NCBI GenBank assembly: GCA_020073645.1
Contig: JAIQET010000034.1
Span: forward strand, 1 to 45,590
Reading direction: 5' to 3'
From: Terriglobia bacterium
GTDB lineage: Bacteria > Acidobacteriota > Terriglobia > Terriglobales > Acidobacteriaceae
DNA length: 45,590 nt
Below are positions 1 through 10,528 of this stretch, piece by piece. Both the position numbers and the translations under genes were made by a program. The notes below the pieces were generated by a model. That model was given only the letters and a program-made list of their open reading frames with translations, was not told the origin of the DNA and searched no databases. The number at the start of each line of letters is the position of its first letter. The first letter of the stretch is position 1.

Positions 1-5
1 GGGCC

Positions 6-1715
<1,710 letters not shown>

Positions 1716-2939
1716 GAGTACTCTCCGTTAGAATGCTGCGCGCTGCGAGTTCATCGGCAACGACTGGTTGCGCGGTTCTCGAAAGGAGATCCACGCACCG
1801 CCCTGCCGCGAACCCATCGCCATATAGAACTGGGTGCGAGCCATTTGGTGCAAACGAGTGCACGGTCTCAACAATCTTGCGCGAATCAGCTCCGACCAGG
1901 ATGTTCCAACCTGCCTCCACCGTCTCCACCCATTCCGTTTCATCCCGCAGGGTGAGGCAGGGGACGCCAAGCCAGTAAGCTTCTTTCTGCAGGCCACCGG
2001 AGTCGGTCAGAATCAGCCGAGCCGCACCGGCGATCGCCACCATGTCCAGGTATCCGACTGGGTCGATCAATCGCACGTGCGGTTCGATCCGGCAGCGGGC
2101 TTCGGTGATCATCTTGCGTGCACGAGGATGAACAGGAAACACGACTGGTTGGTCAAGCGAATTGAACGCATTCAGGATCTGCGAGAGCCGCGCCAAGTCA
2201 TCCGTGTTCTCGCTGCGGTGAACCGTCGCCAAGAGGTACCGCCGCTGTGTCAAGCCCTGCCGGTCGAGGATTCCCGACGGCTTTGTAGCCAGGCGCCGCT
2301 TTGCCCAGTTCAGAACATCGAGCATGACATCGCCGACGAGGTGGACGTTTCGCGTAATTCCTTCCGCTGAAAGATTCTGAACCGCCGTATCGCTGGGACA
2401 AAGCAACAGTTCCGAGAGATGATCGGCGACCACCCGGTTGATCTCCTCCGGCATGCGACGGTTGAAACTACGCAGACCCGCTTCCACGTGGGCAACCGGC
2501 ACCGAAAGCTTGGACGCGGCCAGGGCACCGGCAACGGTCGAGTTCGTGTCGCCGTAAATCAGAAGGTAGTCTGGACGCTCGGCCAGCAGGACATCTTCGA
2601 TGCCCTTGAGCATGGCGGCGGTTTGGGCGGCATGCGAACCCGAGCCTACCTCCAGGTTCACGTCAGGTCGAGGTAGATCGAGTCCGTCGAAGAAGATCCC
2701 GGACATCTCATAGTCGTAATGCTGGCCGGTATGGACCAGAATCTCGCGATGTTGCTCGCGCAACGCCCGGCTCACGGCGGCTGCCTTGATGAACTGCGGT
2801 CGCGCTCCGACGATGGAAACAATTTTCACCGAGTTTTCGCTAACCTCTCTTGGGTTGCAGGGTGCGCAGTCGGGGCGGCTCTTGGACTTGTAGTGTTCCA
2901 GAACCGAAGAACGACCTATAACGCATTCGAGCTGCCTGG

Positions 2940-4370
2940 TCAGGCTGGAATGTCTTGCAGCTCTTCGTCCTGGTGCAAGGATGTGGGATCGCTTGCTTGT
3001 GTGGCTGTAGCCACAGGCGGCTGCAGTGAGGAAGCGCGGCCAATACCTACGTAGCGGAATCCACGATTGCTGATCTCTTCGGGGCTAAACATGTTCCTTC
3101 CGTCGATGATTAGAGGTTGGTCCACCAGAGACAGGAGGCGTGTCCAATCCACGGTCTTGAATTCGTCCCACTCAGTAACGATTACGATTGCCTCCGCGTC
3201 GCGCGCAGCCTCGTAGGGATCGGCGCAGATACGAACACCTGGGACTGACGCCGATGCTTTTTCGCCAGCCTGCGGGTCATAGGCACTCAAGATTGCTCCC
3301 TCATCGAGCAGGGATTGCAGCAACGCAATGGACGGCGCAAAGCGCACATCATCAGTGTTTGGCTTGAAAGCAAGTCCCCATACCGCGATCTTCTTTCCAC
3401 GCACTATCCACAGCTCTTTCCTAATTTTTTCCACCATCAGCTCAATTCGTCGCCGGTTGATCTTCTCAACCTCCTTCAGCAGAGAGAAGTCACAGCCGGA
3501 CTTGTCTGCAATCCTGATAAAGGCCTGCAGGTCTTTGGGAAAACAGAAGCCCCCGAAACCAATGCCCGGCTTCAGGAATGCTTTTCCAATGCGCGGATCC
3601 AGACCCATCCCTTCCGATACCTGGGTCACGTCAGCTCCGACGGTCTCACAGAGGTTGGCAACCATGTTGATGAAAGAAATTTTCATCGCCAGAAAAGAAT
3701 TGGAAGCATGCTTGATCATCTCTGCCGAGTTGGTGTCGGTCACCAGGAACCGGACGTTCTGCCGCTTCGAGCAGTTGGCATGCACTGGACAAGCAAACGC
3801 CTGCTTAATGATCGGTTCGTACACCTCACGCAGACGTTCGGCCGCACGGGATGACTCCACACCGACAACCATTCGGTCGGGGTGAAGAAAATCTTCGACG
3901 GCAGAACCTTCTCTCAGAAATTCCGGGTTGGAAGCCACGTCGTAGTCCAACCGATTGGCGCTGTGCAAGGACAGGTGTTTGCGAAGTTGTGCTCCGGTTT
4001 GCACAGGTACAGTGCTCTTCTCCACCACAAGCCGGTAACCTGACGCTCGCTTCGCAATAGCCCGCGCTACGGCTTCGATGGCGGTCAAATCGGCGTCACC
4101 GTTGGCTAAAGGTGGAGTTCCGACGCAGATGAAGATGACTTCTCCCCGATCAATCGCTTCCTCGGTGGAGCCAAAGATCAGACGGCCAGACTCTCGAGCC
4201 AGTTGCACAACGCTCTCCAGGTGGGGCTCAAAGAGTGGCATGACACCGTTCTTCAGGTTATGCAGCTTGTCGAGATCACTTTCACTGCAGAACACGTCAT
4301 GCCCAATGTGTGCGAGGCAAGCCGCTGTGGTGAGTCCAACGTAGCCAGCGCCGATCACTGAAATTTTCAT
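2940..4370 (-). CDS. ugd: UDP-glucose/UDP-sugar 6-dehydrogenase
   Basis: This 476-aa NAD-dependent dehydrogenase oxidises C6 of a UDP-hexose to the uronic acid in two steps. The N-terminus MKISVIGAGYVGLTTAACLA is the NAD fold; EFLREGSAVEDFLHPDRMVVG and GFGGFCFPKD (catalytic Cys276) are the signatures of UDP-glucose dehydrogenases, followed by a C-terminal domain with AFKPNTDDVRFAPS. A roughly 30-residue low-complexity tail rich in Gln, Thr and Pro extends past the usual end. The signature matches Ugd rather than the WecC/WbpA (UDP-GlcNAc/ManNAc) branch, which matters for the pathway: if it only uses UDP-glucose, the acetamido-uronic acid precursor must come from elsewhere or this enzyme is permissive. 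It lies 110 bp upstream of the epimerase gene in the same transcription unit. Confidence 0.93.
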   Translation of the reverse strand: MKISVIGAGYVGLTTAACLAHIGHDVFCSESDLDKLHNLKNGVMPLFEPHLESVVQLARESGRLIFGSTEEAIDRGEVIFICVGTPPLANGDADLTAIEAVARAIAKRASGYRLVVEKSTVPVQTGAQLRKHLSLHSANRLDYDVASNPEFLREGSAVEDFLHPDRMVVGVESSRAAERLREVYEPIIKQAFACPVHANCSKRQNVRFLVTDTNSAEMIKHASNSFLAMKISFINMVANLCETVGADVTQVSEGMGLDPRIGKAFLKPGIGFGGFCFPKDLQAFIRIADKSGCDFSLLKEVEKINRRRIELMVEKIRKELWIVRGKKIAVWGLAFKPNTDDVRFAPSIALLQSLLDEGAILSAYDPQAGEKASASVPGVRICADPYEAARDAEAIVIVTEWDEFKTVDWTRLLSLVDQPLIIDGRNMFSPEEISNRGFRYVGIGRASSLQPPVATATQASDPTSLHQDEELQDIPA

Positions 4371-4426
4371 TCTGGGTCGCCTTTTCTCGAAATAGTGGTA
4401 CGAAAAGCAGGTCTGTCGCTGAATAT

Positions 4427-5668
4427 CTACGCGGTGCGCTCCACCGCTCCCAGACGAACCGCCTCCCAGGCTGGTTGCTTGGGGGCGCCTGCCTCCGTGA
4501 AGCGCGCGACCTCGGCCACCACGCGGGCCTGTTGCTCAGCTTTCAGCTGTGGATACATGGGCAACGAGACGATCTCGCGTGCGACCCTCTCGCAGACCGG
4601 GAAGTCCCCGTCGCGGTAGTTGAGCACGCGATACGCTTTCTGCAGGTGCAGGGGAACCGGGTAGTGGATTCCTGTGCCGATGCCTGCTTCGCTCAGGTGA
4701 GCGATCAGGCCCTCGCGATCTTCGGCGCGTACTACATAGAGGTGATAAACAGCCCGTGACCACGCGGGTTCGTAGGGCAAAACTACTCCAGGAACGTCTG
4801 CGAGCAGCCGGCTGTACTCGGTGGCGCACTCACGGCGTTGCGCATTCCACTTCGCCAAACGCTTTAGCTTGGCGTGGAGAATACCAGCCTGTATGGCGTC
4901 CAAACGGCCGTTGTAACCCTCCACATCGTGGTAGTACTTCTTCGCCTGGCCGTGATCCCGCAGCACTTTCACCCTATCGGCCAGTTCCGGGTCATTGGTG
5001 GTGACCGCTCCCGCTTCGCCGCAAGCCCCCAGATTCTTTCCGGGGTAGAAGCTGAACGCCGCCGCGCGCCCCATGGTGCCAGCCTTCCGCCAGCTATTCA
5101 GCCTGCGCGAGAAATACTCCGCGCCGTGCGCCTGGCAGGCATCCTCAACCACGATGAGGCCGTGCCGTTTTGCCAGTTCCAAGATCGGGTCCATATCCGC
5201 AGTTTGTCCGTAGAGATGGACCGGAACGACGGCAGTAACTGGCCGCCCGCTTCGCAAGCTGGTCAGCCTGCCGGTCTGGTCCACGGAGCACTCCGATTCC
5301 AGATATTGCTGGAGTTTCATGGGATCGAGGTTGTAGGTGCGCTCATCAATGTCTACAAACTCGGGAAGTGCTCCCGCTTGGGAGATCGCCTCCGTGGTGG
5401 CAATGAAGGTATGCGGAACTGTCACCACCACGTCCCCCGCCTTCACGCCGGCAGCTTTCAGGGCAAACCGGAGAGCATCGGTACCGCTGTTGACGGCTAC
5501 AGAGCGCTTGGCATCGCAGAAGCCTGCAAATGCCGTTTCAAAATTCTCGACCATCGGACCGCCGATGAAGCCGGCGGTTTTCAGCGCAGAGCGAAACACC
5601 GTAACCAGTTCCTCTTCCAATTCCGCATGAGGAGCGATAAGATCCAAGAAAGGAATTTTGCTGTCCAT
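4427..5668 (-). CDS. DegT/DnrJ/EryC1/StrS family sugar aminotransferase (WbpE-like)
   Basis: This 413-aa PLP enzyme transfers an amino group to a keto-sugar nucleotide. Visible are the N-terminal IPFLDLIAPHAELEEE, the substrate loop VNSGTDALRFAL, the PLP-contacting EDACQAHGAEY, and the PLP lysine K211 in AAFSFYPGKNLGACGEAG. Length and motif order fit the family. It sits 13 bp after the acetyltransferase gene and upstream of ugd. In the WbpB-WbpE-WbpD logic it would aminate the 3-keto sugar made by the Gfo/Idh oxidoreductase, and the hexapeptide enzyme would then acetylate that amine. Substrate position (C3 rather than C4) is inferred from context only. Confidence 0.92.
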   Translation of the reverse strand: MDSKIPFLDLIAPHAELEEELVTVFRSALKTAGFIGGPMVENFETAFAGFCDAKRSVAVNSGTDALRFALKAAGVKAGDVVVTVPHTFIATTEAISQAGALPEFVDIDERTYNLDPMKLQQYLESECSVDQTGRLTSLRSGRPVTAVVPVHLYGQTADMDPILELAKRHGLIVVEDACQAHGAEYFSRRLNSWRKAGTMGRAAAFSFYPGKNLGACGEAGAVTTNDPELADRVKVLRDHGQAKKYYHDVEGYNGRLDAIQAGILHAKLKRLAKWNAQRRECATEYSRLLADVPGVVLPYEPAWSRAVYHLYVVRAEDREGLIAHLSEAGIGTGIHYPVPLHLQKAYRVLNYRDGDFPVCERVAREIVSLPMYPQLKAEQQARVVAEVARFTEAGAPKQPAWEAVRLGAVERTA

Positions 5669-5681
5669 TTGTGCAGGGTCC

Positions 5682-6179
5682 TTATTTCAGGTTTGAAAGT
5701 TGAGGTTCGACCGCGCGGAGAATCCGAGCCGGGTTTCCGGCAACGATCGTATTCGCCGGCACATCCTTGGTTACGGTGCTGCCTGCGCCGACGATGGCGT
5801 TCTCACCGATGACGATATTGGAAAGAATCGTCGCACCTGAGCCGATCGATGCGCCTTTCTTAACCAGAGTGGTTTCGACCCGCCAATCTCGCTCGGTCTG
5901 GATATCGCCTTCGGAAGTGGTGGCTCGAGGGTATGAGTCGTTGATAAAAGTAACTCCATGCCCGATGAAAACGTTATCCTCAATGGTTACGCCTTCACAG
6001 ATGAAGGTGTGACTGGAAATCTTGCAGCGGCTACCGACTTTCGCATTCTTTTGGATCTCGACAAACGCTCCAATCTTCGTCTCGTCGCCGATTTCGCATC
6101 CATAAAGATTGATGAACTTGGAGAGCTTCACGTCTCGCCCAAGCTTCACGTCGGGTGCTATGCAAAGATAGGAGTCCAT
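5682..6179 (-). CDS. Hexapeptide-repeat N-acetyltransferase (WbpD/WlbB-like)
   Basis: This 165-aa protein consists almost entirely of left-handed beta-helix hexapeptide repeats (VKLGRDVKLSKFINLYG, IGDETKIGAFVEIQ, VGSRCKISSHTFICEG), closing with ENAIVGAGSTVTKDVPAN and IVAGNPARILR, the standard end of sugar-nucleotide acetyltransferases. It would act as a soluble trimer on an amino sugar nucleotide made by the neighbouring aminotransferase, using acetyl-CoA. A good GGAAGG ribosome site lies 9 nt before the ATG. It resembles the C-terminal half of the fusion at 6-1715, so the two may be redundant or act on different sugars. Confidence 0.9.
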   Translation of the reverse strand: MDSYLCIAPDVKLGRDVKLSKFINLYGCEIGDETKIGAFVEIQKNAKVGSRCKISSHTFICEGVTIEDNVFIGHGVTFINDSYPRATTSEGDIQTERDWRVETTLVKKGASIGSGATILSNIVIGENAIVGAGSTVTKDVPANTIVAGNPARILRAVEPQLSNLK

Positions 6180-6293
6180 AGGCTACGACCTTCCGCAATC
6201 TTCAAGAGTTTTGGGGGAGGGACTGTGTCAGCTCGGCAAACATCGGTAGCTGACAATAAATGAAAGGGGGCGAGCGGAATCAATCCGGGAACA

Positions 6294-7295
6294 CTAGAGG
6301 TACACCAGTGCTCCCCGTTTGCTTAACGACTCATTCGCAGCTTCCAGCATGCGGACGACTCTGAGGCCCGCAGCGCCGTCGTTGAAAGGGGTGCGATTGT
6401 GGGAAATGCAATCAACAAAGTATGCCAACTCCTGGCGCAGGGCCTCGACCTGCTCCAATTGAGGCGCCCACATGTCTCCTGACCGGTAATTGACCAGCAA
6501 CTCGTACAGTCCCTCTTGGTTGGTTATTTTTACGCCCTTGTCGTAGACCTTGATCTTCTCGTCAGCTTCCAAGTCGTTCCAGACGAGCATTTTCTTCTCG
6601 CCGCCGATCAGAGTGGTTCTCACTTTCACGGGTGACAGCCAATTGACATTGACGTGAGCGATCACTTGTTCAGGAAAGTACAAGGTAATGAAGGCTACAT
6701 CCTCGAAGCCGTTCAAGTGAGTCTGACCGGTGGCCACGAGCGCTTCCGGGCTCTTCTCGATCAGATAGTCCATGATGGACAAATCGTGAGGCGCGAGGTC
6801 CCAGACCACGTTGACATCGTGCTGGAACAGTCCCAGATTTACCCGCGTCGAGTCGTAGTAGTAAAGCTTTCCCAAGCTGCCTTCCTGCAGGAGTTGCTTG
6901 ATTTTCTTGACGGCCCCAGTGAACAGGAAAGTGTGATCGACCATGATCTTCAGATTCTTCTGAAGGGCGAGGTCGATCAGTTTTTCGGCCTGGGCTACAT
7001 TGCTGGTGAAGGGTTTCTCGACAAATATGTGCTTGCCGTTTTCCAGGGCTTCTTTGGCCAGCTCGAAATGCGTCCAGACGGGCGTCACGACAGCTACCGC
7101 ATCGATGTCCGGCGAGCTCATCAATTCCGACGCATCCGCGGTTACGTACACGTTCGGATAGGTTTTGTGAACTCTCCGGCGCGCTGCGGAACTCTTGTCG
7201 CAGACAGCTACGACCTGGGCGCCCTCTAGGGTCTGCAGATTCCTGACCACGTTGGGACCCCAATAGCCGTACCCTATTACGCCGAACTTGACCAT
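6294..7295 (-). CDS. Gfo/Idh/MocA family NAD-dependent oxidoreductase (WbpB/WlbA-like)
   Basis: This 333-aa stand-alone oxidoreductase starts with the Rossmann motif VKFGVIGYGYWGPNVVRNL, has HIFVEKPFTSNV with EKP at 93-95, and the APHDLSIMDYL segment also present in the fusion protein at 6-1715. In WlbA/WbpB enzymes this fold oxidises the 3-OH of UDP-GlcNAcA, with 2-oxoglutarate recycling the tightly bound NAD. A GAGGCGG ribosome site precedes the ATG. The gene lies about 110 bp upstream of the acetyltransferase gene in the same direction. The order oxidoreductase, acetyltransferase, aminotransferase supports a UDP-GlcNAc3N-type pathway. Confidence 0.9.
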   Translation of the reverse strand: MVKFGVIGYGYWGPNVVRNLQTLEGAQVVAVCDKSSAARRRVHKTYPNVYVTADASELMSSPDIDAVAVVTPVWTHFELAKEALENGKHIFVEKPFTSNVAQAEKLIDLALQKNLKIMVDHTFLFTGAVKKIKQLLQEGSLGKLYYYDSTRVNLGLFQHDVNVVWDLAPHDLSIMDYLIEKSPEALVATGQTHLNGFEDVAFITLYFPEQVIAHVNVNWLSPVKVRTTLIGGEKKMLVWNDLEADEKIKVYDKGVKITNQEGLYELLVNYRSGDMWAPQLEQVEALRQELAYFVDCISHNRTPFNDGAAGLRVVRMLEAANESLSKRGALVYL

Positions 7296-7395
7296 GATGT
7301 ACCGCCTCTTTTTCTGCTAAGTGTGGGGAGATGATGGGATGAGGAAATCAGAACAATGAAATGCTCGATTGCGGGGAAGGGAAAGTAAACTGAGC

Positions 7396-8544
7396 TTAGT
7401 GCGCGCCTTCCGCCATTGCCCGTGGCGTGCGCAGCAATATTTTGACATCGAGCCAGGGCGACCAGGTTCGGGCGTAAATGAGATCCAAACGAACCATCTC
7501 GTCGAACTTGATGCGGTTCCGGCCATTCACCTGCCAAAGGCCGGTAATGCCGGGCTTTGCCTCCAGCACTCTGCGCCGGTGCCAGAGATCGTAGGCTTCC
7601 ACCTCGTAGTTAATGGGTGGCCGCGGTCCGACCAGTGACATTTGTCCGATCAGCACGTTGAAGAACTGAGGAAGTTCGTCCAGACTGGTCCTGCGCATGA
7701 ATTTCCCGATCGGGGTAATTCTAGCGTCATCCGTCAGCTTGTACACTGCTTCGCCGTTCCCATTGGACGGTTTGAGCTCTGCTGTGCCGGCAATCATGCG
7801 TGTGACGTACTCCTTATGCTTGGACGCATCATTGTCGACATACATGGATCGGAACTTGAGGAATGTAAAGGGCACTCCATATTGCCCGACTCGCCGCTGA
7901 CTGTAGAAAACCGGCCCCTTGGAAGTCAGCTTGATGGCCAGGCTGAGCAGGGCAAATAGCGGCGAGAATAACGCGATGGCAAGCAGGCTGCCCACAATAT
8001 CCATGGCCCGCTTCACCACGCAGAAGAACTTCTTGGAATCGTCCCGCCGCTCCAGGTCCGGGTACAGGGCGGGGTTACTTGGACGTTGCGGCGTTTCGCA
8101 GTCCCAGTCTTCCGGAAACAAGTGGAAGGAAATGTTGATCTGATTGAATTGCTCCAGAGTGAGGTTGTCACGCAAGTTCTCGCTGATCCGGGCCAGCATC
8201 GTGCTCAGGATGGAATTCCGATCGCCCATTCCGAGCTCGGTAAACATTACGCCCACCACGCAGTTGTTCTTGTACCAGCCGGTGACATCGGTTTCCCGGC
8301 TGGTGGCCAGGAGCATGGACACGATCCGCGACAGAGTCTTGCCGGCTCTGCCATTACTGTGATTCGTCCCCGTGTCCAGCAGCATGAGTAAGAACGGCTT
8401 CCTCGACCGTTCGGTCCTCTTGCGCTCCACCGAGATCATCCGATGGAAGGATTCTTCGTCGAGCACATGGCGATCTGCAATCGACGCAGGCTCTGCCTCG
8501 AAGATATCGTCCTTAATACCGTTACCTGAGCGCCGTAAATTCAC
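7396..8544 (-). CDS. Polyprenyl-phosphate sugar-1-phosphate transferase with degenerate GGDEF-like N-terminal domain
   Basis: This 382-aa protein is the probable initiating transferase that loads the first sugar phosphate onto undecaprenyl phosphate. The C-terminal half (about 185-382) is a bacterial sugar transferase domain: a membrane segment after KRAMDIVGSLLAIALFSPLF, GPVFYSQRRVGQYGVPFTFL, KFRSMYVDND, RRTSLDELPQFFNVLIG, MSLVGPRPP and PGITGLWQVNGRN. The N-terminal about 170 residues do not carry the multispan membrane domain of WcaJ/WbaP. They resemble a degenerate nucleotidyl-cyclase (GGDEF) fold (VLDEESFHRMISVERKRTER, LLMLLD, then RETDVTGWYKNN in place of the GGDEF loop). The start is GTG with a GGAG site 9 nt upstream. 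The first half is recognised by pattern only. Confidence 0.88.
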   Translation of the reverse strand: MNLRRSGNGIKDDIFEAEPASIADRHVLDEESFHRMISVERKRTERSRKPFLLMLLDTGTNHSNGRAGKTLSRIVSMLLATSRETDVTGWYKNNCVVGVMFTELGMGDRNSILSTMLARISENLRDNLTLEQFNQINISFHLFPEDWDCETPQRPSNPALYPDLERRDDSKKFFCVVKRAMDIVGSLLAIALFSPLFALLSLAIKLTSKGPVFYSQRRVGQYGVPFTFLKFRSMYVDNDASKHKEYVTRMIAGTAELKPSNGNGEAVYKLTDDARITPIGKFMRRTSLDELPQFFNVLIGQMSLVGPRPPINYEVEAYDLWHRRRVLEAKPGITGLWQVNGRNRIKFDEMVRLDLIYARTWSPWLDVKILLRTPRAMAEGAH

Positions 8545-8622
8545 AGCTTACTTCTCCTGTTCTGACGGGCTTCCCAAATCTGGGAAGTGATGACTTGGAG
8601 GGGGAACAGTTTCAGCGAACGA

Positions 8623-9546
8623 CTATGCCTGGATCTTGGGGGGAGGCGTCATGCGATCCTCAGCAGAAAGCGAACTAGCATTGGAATTGTTGCCATTAGC
8701 ACCGAGCCCGTGGGCGTCTCCTGCCACATGCGGGCCGTATCTCTGGTAGTAGTTGCTATGATCGGTGTCGGAGCAGCTATTCAGTACGACGCCGAGAAGA
8801 TTGGTTTGCCCGAGGGCCTCTACTCCCCGCTTCAGCTCCTGTCTCTCGGTCTTGCCTTCGCGGGCCACCAGCAGCACGCCATCCGCGAGCCGGGCCCAGA
8901 CCGTCGTGTCCGCCAGAGGCAATACCGGAGGCGAGTCGATTACAATCCAGTCGAACCCCGCCGCCAGCCGCCCCATCAGCTCCGTCAATCGTCCGGACTG
9001 CATAAGTTCCAGGGGGTTCTCTGGAGGATGCCCTGCGGGCATGAACCAGAGCTTCGGGTCTTCCAGGTAGTAAATGTGTCGAGTCGGAGAAAATTCTCCC
9101 TGTAGAGCTTCGCTCACTCCCACCAGCTTGCTCAGCCCGAACTGGCCGGCCAGCACGGGACGCCGCAGGTCCCCCTCCAGCAACAGAACCCGCTGCTGTT
9201 GCCGGCGGGCGAGGGTGAGTGCGAGGTTGGCCGCAGTCAGGCTCTTCCCTTCCTCGGCGATGCTGCTGGTGACGAGCACCTTCTTAATGGGTCGATTCTG
9301 GCGCAATTGCCGCAAGCGAACACCCAGAAAGCGAAATTTTTCCGCACCCAGGCTCTCTTTGGCTGTCAGCGATACCAGGCGGCTCTCCGCGGATACCGAC
9401 ACTTGCAACCGCTGGCACTGCCCGAAATCGTCTCCCTGGGCTTCCGCCGCCTGGAGCAGTTGCGTGGCAACCGGTGGTGACTGCGTTAATGGAGTGCCGG
9501 AGCGTTCGGACTCCGACCTCTGCAAAGCTTCAAACAAACGGCTCAT
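8623..9546 (-). CDS. CpsD/CapB-type tyrosine-protein kinase (polysaccharide co-polymerase ATPase)
   Basis: This 307-aa BY-kinase-like ATPase phosphorylates tyrosines and controls polysaccharide chain assembly together with a Wzz partner. Seen: Walker A VTSSIAEEGKSLTAANLA (94-102 core), Walker A' LLLEGDLRRPVLAGQFG, Walker B DWIVIDSPPVLPLADT, and a small C-terminal tyrosine group (NYYQRYG, three Tyr at 265-269) that could be the autophosphorylated cluster. The last about 35 residues are Asn/Ser rich. The membrane Wzz part is encoded separately at 10529-12142, so this is the split (CpsC/CpsD) layout. Its start overlaps the end of the ExeA-like ATPase gene by 17 bp, indicating translational coupling. 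Confidence 0.9.
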   Translation of the reverse strand: MSRLFEALQRSESERSGTPLTQSPPVATQLLQAAEAQGDDFGQCQRLQVSVSAESRLVSLTAKESLGAEKFRFLGVRLRQLRQNRPIKKVLVTSSIAEEGKSLTAANLALTLARRQQQRVLLLEGDLRRPVLAGQFGLSKLVGVSEALQGEFSPTRHIYYLEDPKLWFMPAGHPPENPLELMQSGRLTELMGRLAAGFDWIVIDSPPVLPLADTTVWARLADGVLLVAREGKTERQELKRGVEALGQTNLLGVVLNSCSDTDHSNYYQRYGPHVAGDAHGLGANGNNSNASSLSAEDRMTPPPKIQA

Positions 9547-10516
9547 GTCTATGCGCTCCAGATGTCGCCGCTGCAGGCAATTGTTCTTCTTTCCCTCGCA
9601 TACCTTGCAGGTAATCGTGTAATTGCAGGAGTGTTCTTACCGCCTGCGCCAGTTCGTGGTCGGTGCCTTTCGCGGTCATCTGCGCTTTGGGGGGATGCGG
9701 AACACCCAGACGGAAATCAGCCGCGACATCTTCTACAATCTCTGGCGTGATGGAACGCACCTGTTTGGCATAGGCGGTGATCAATGCATTCTCGCAAACC
9801 GTGTTGATCAGGCGCGGAATTCCACGGCAATGGCGAAATACGGCCGTCATTGTGTCGGCCGGAAACAGCGTGCCAGTCTGAGAATTGGCTCCCGCAAGTT
9901 GAAGCCGGCGCTGGATGTAACCTTTGGTTTCTTCCAGGTCCAGCGGCTCCAGTTGTGAGCGCAGGGCGATTCTTTGCTTCAACTGGCGTAACTCATAGGA
10001 ATCCAGCTTCTGGTCCAGTTCGGGCTGCCCCACCAGAAGTATCTGCAGAAGCTTTCCCTGCGCCGTCTCCAGGTTGGTCAGTAACCTGACTTCTTCCAGG
10101 ACCTCAGGAGAAAGGTGATGGGCTTCATCCACCACCAGCACCGTGGTCAGCTGCTTCTGATAACGGTCGATCAGATAGCTGCCCAGCATCAGCAGCAACT
10201 CGCTCTTGGTCTTCCCGGAAGCGGGCAGGCCGAAATCCCCAGCAATGTACTGTAGGAATTCGACAGGAGACAGAACACTATTGAAAACGTAGGCATAAGC
10301 GACGTTGCTACGGTTGAGCAGTTCGAGCAGGCAGCGAACCAGTAAAGTCTTGCCGGTTCCGACCTCCCCGGTCATGACTACGAAGCCCTTGTGCCGGCGC
10401 ACACCATAGTAGAGCGCGGCCAGAGCTTCGTTGTGCCGTTTGGTCGGAAAAAGAAAAGAGGGATCCGGAGTAATCTCAAACGGATTTCGTCGCAGATTGT
10501 AGAACTGCTTGTACAT
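9530..10516 (-). CDS. AAA ATPase of the ExeA / XrtA-PEP-CTERM-associated family
   Basis: This 328-aa P-loop ATPase begins with MYKQFYNLRRNPFEITPDPS, the typical opening of ExeA/GspA-type and XrtA-system ATPases. Walker A is GEVGTGKTLLV (50-57), Walker B VLVVDEAHH (126-134), then LLTNLET and QPELDQKL, and a winged-helix-like end around CRGIPRLINTVCENAL. In XrtA exopolysaccharide loci a protein of this type sits beside the Wzz-like and CpsD-like genes, as here. It probably powers or regulates polymer assembly at the inner membrane. A basic, His-containing tail follows. No exosortase gene is present within the window, so the PEP-CTERM link is by family and by the VPEGG protein at 29985-30503. 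Confidence 0.9.
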   Translation of the reverse strand: MYKQFYNLRRNPFEITPDPSFLFPTKRHNEALAALYYGVRRHKGFVVMTGEVGTGKTLLVRCLLELLNRSNVAYAYVFNSVLSPVEFLQYIAGDFGLPASGKTKSELLLMLGSYLIDRYQKQLTTVLVVDEAHHLSPEVLEEVRLLTNLETAQGKLLQILLVGQPELDQKLDSYELRQLKQRIALRSQLEPLDLEETKGYIQRRLQLAGANSQTGTLFPADTMTAVFRHCRGIPRLINTVCENALITAYAKQVRSITPEIVEDVAADFRLGVPHPPKAQMTAKGTDHELAQAVRTLLQLHDYLQGMRGKEEQLPAAATSGAHRHEPFV

Positions 10517-10528
10517 AGATTTCCGGAC

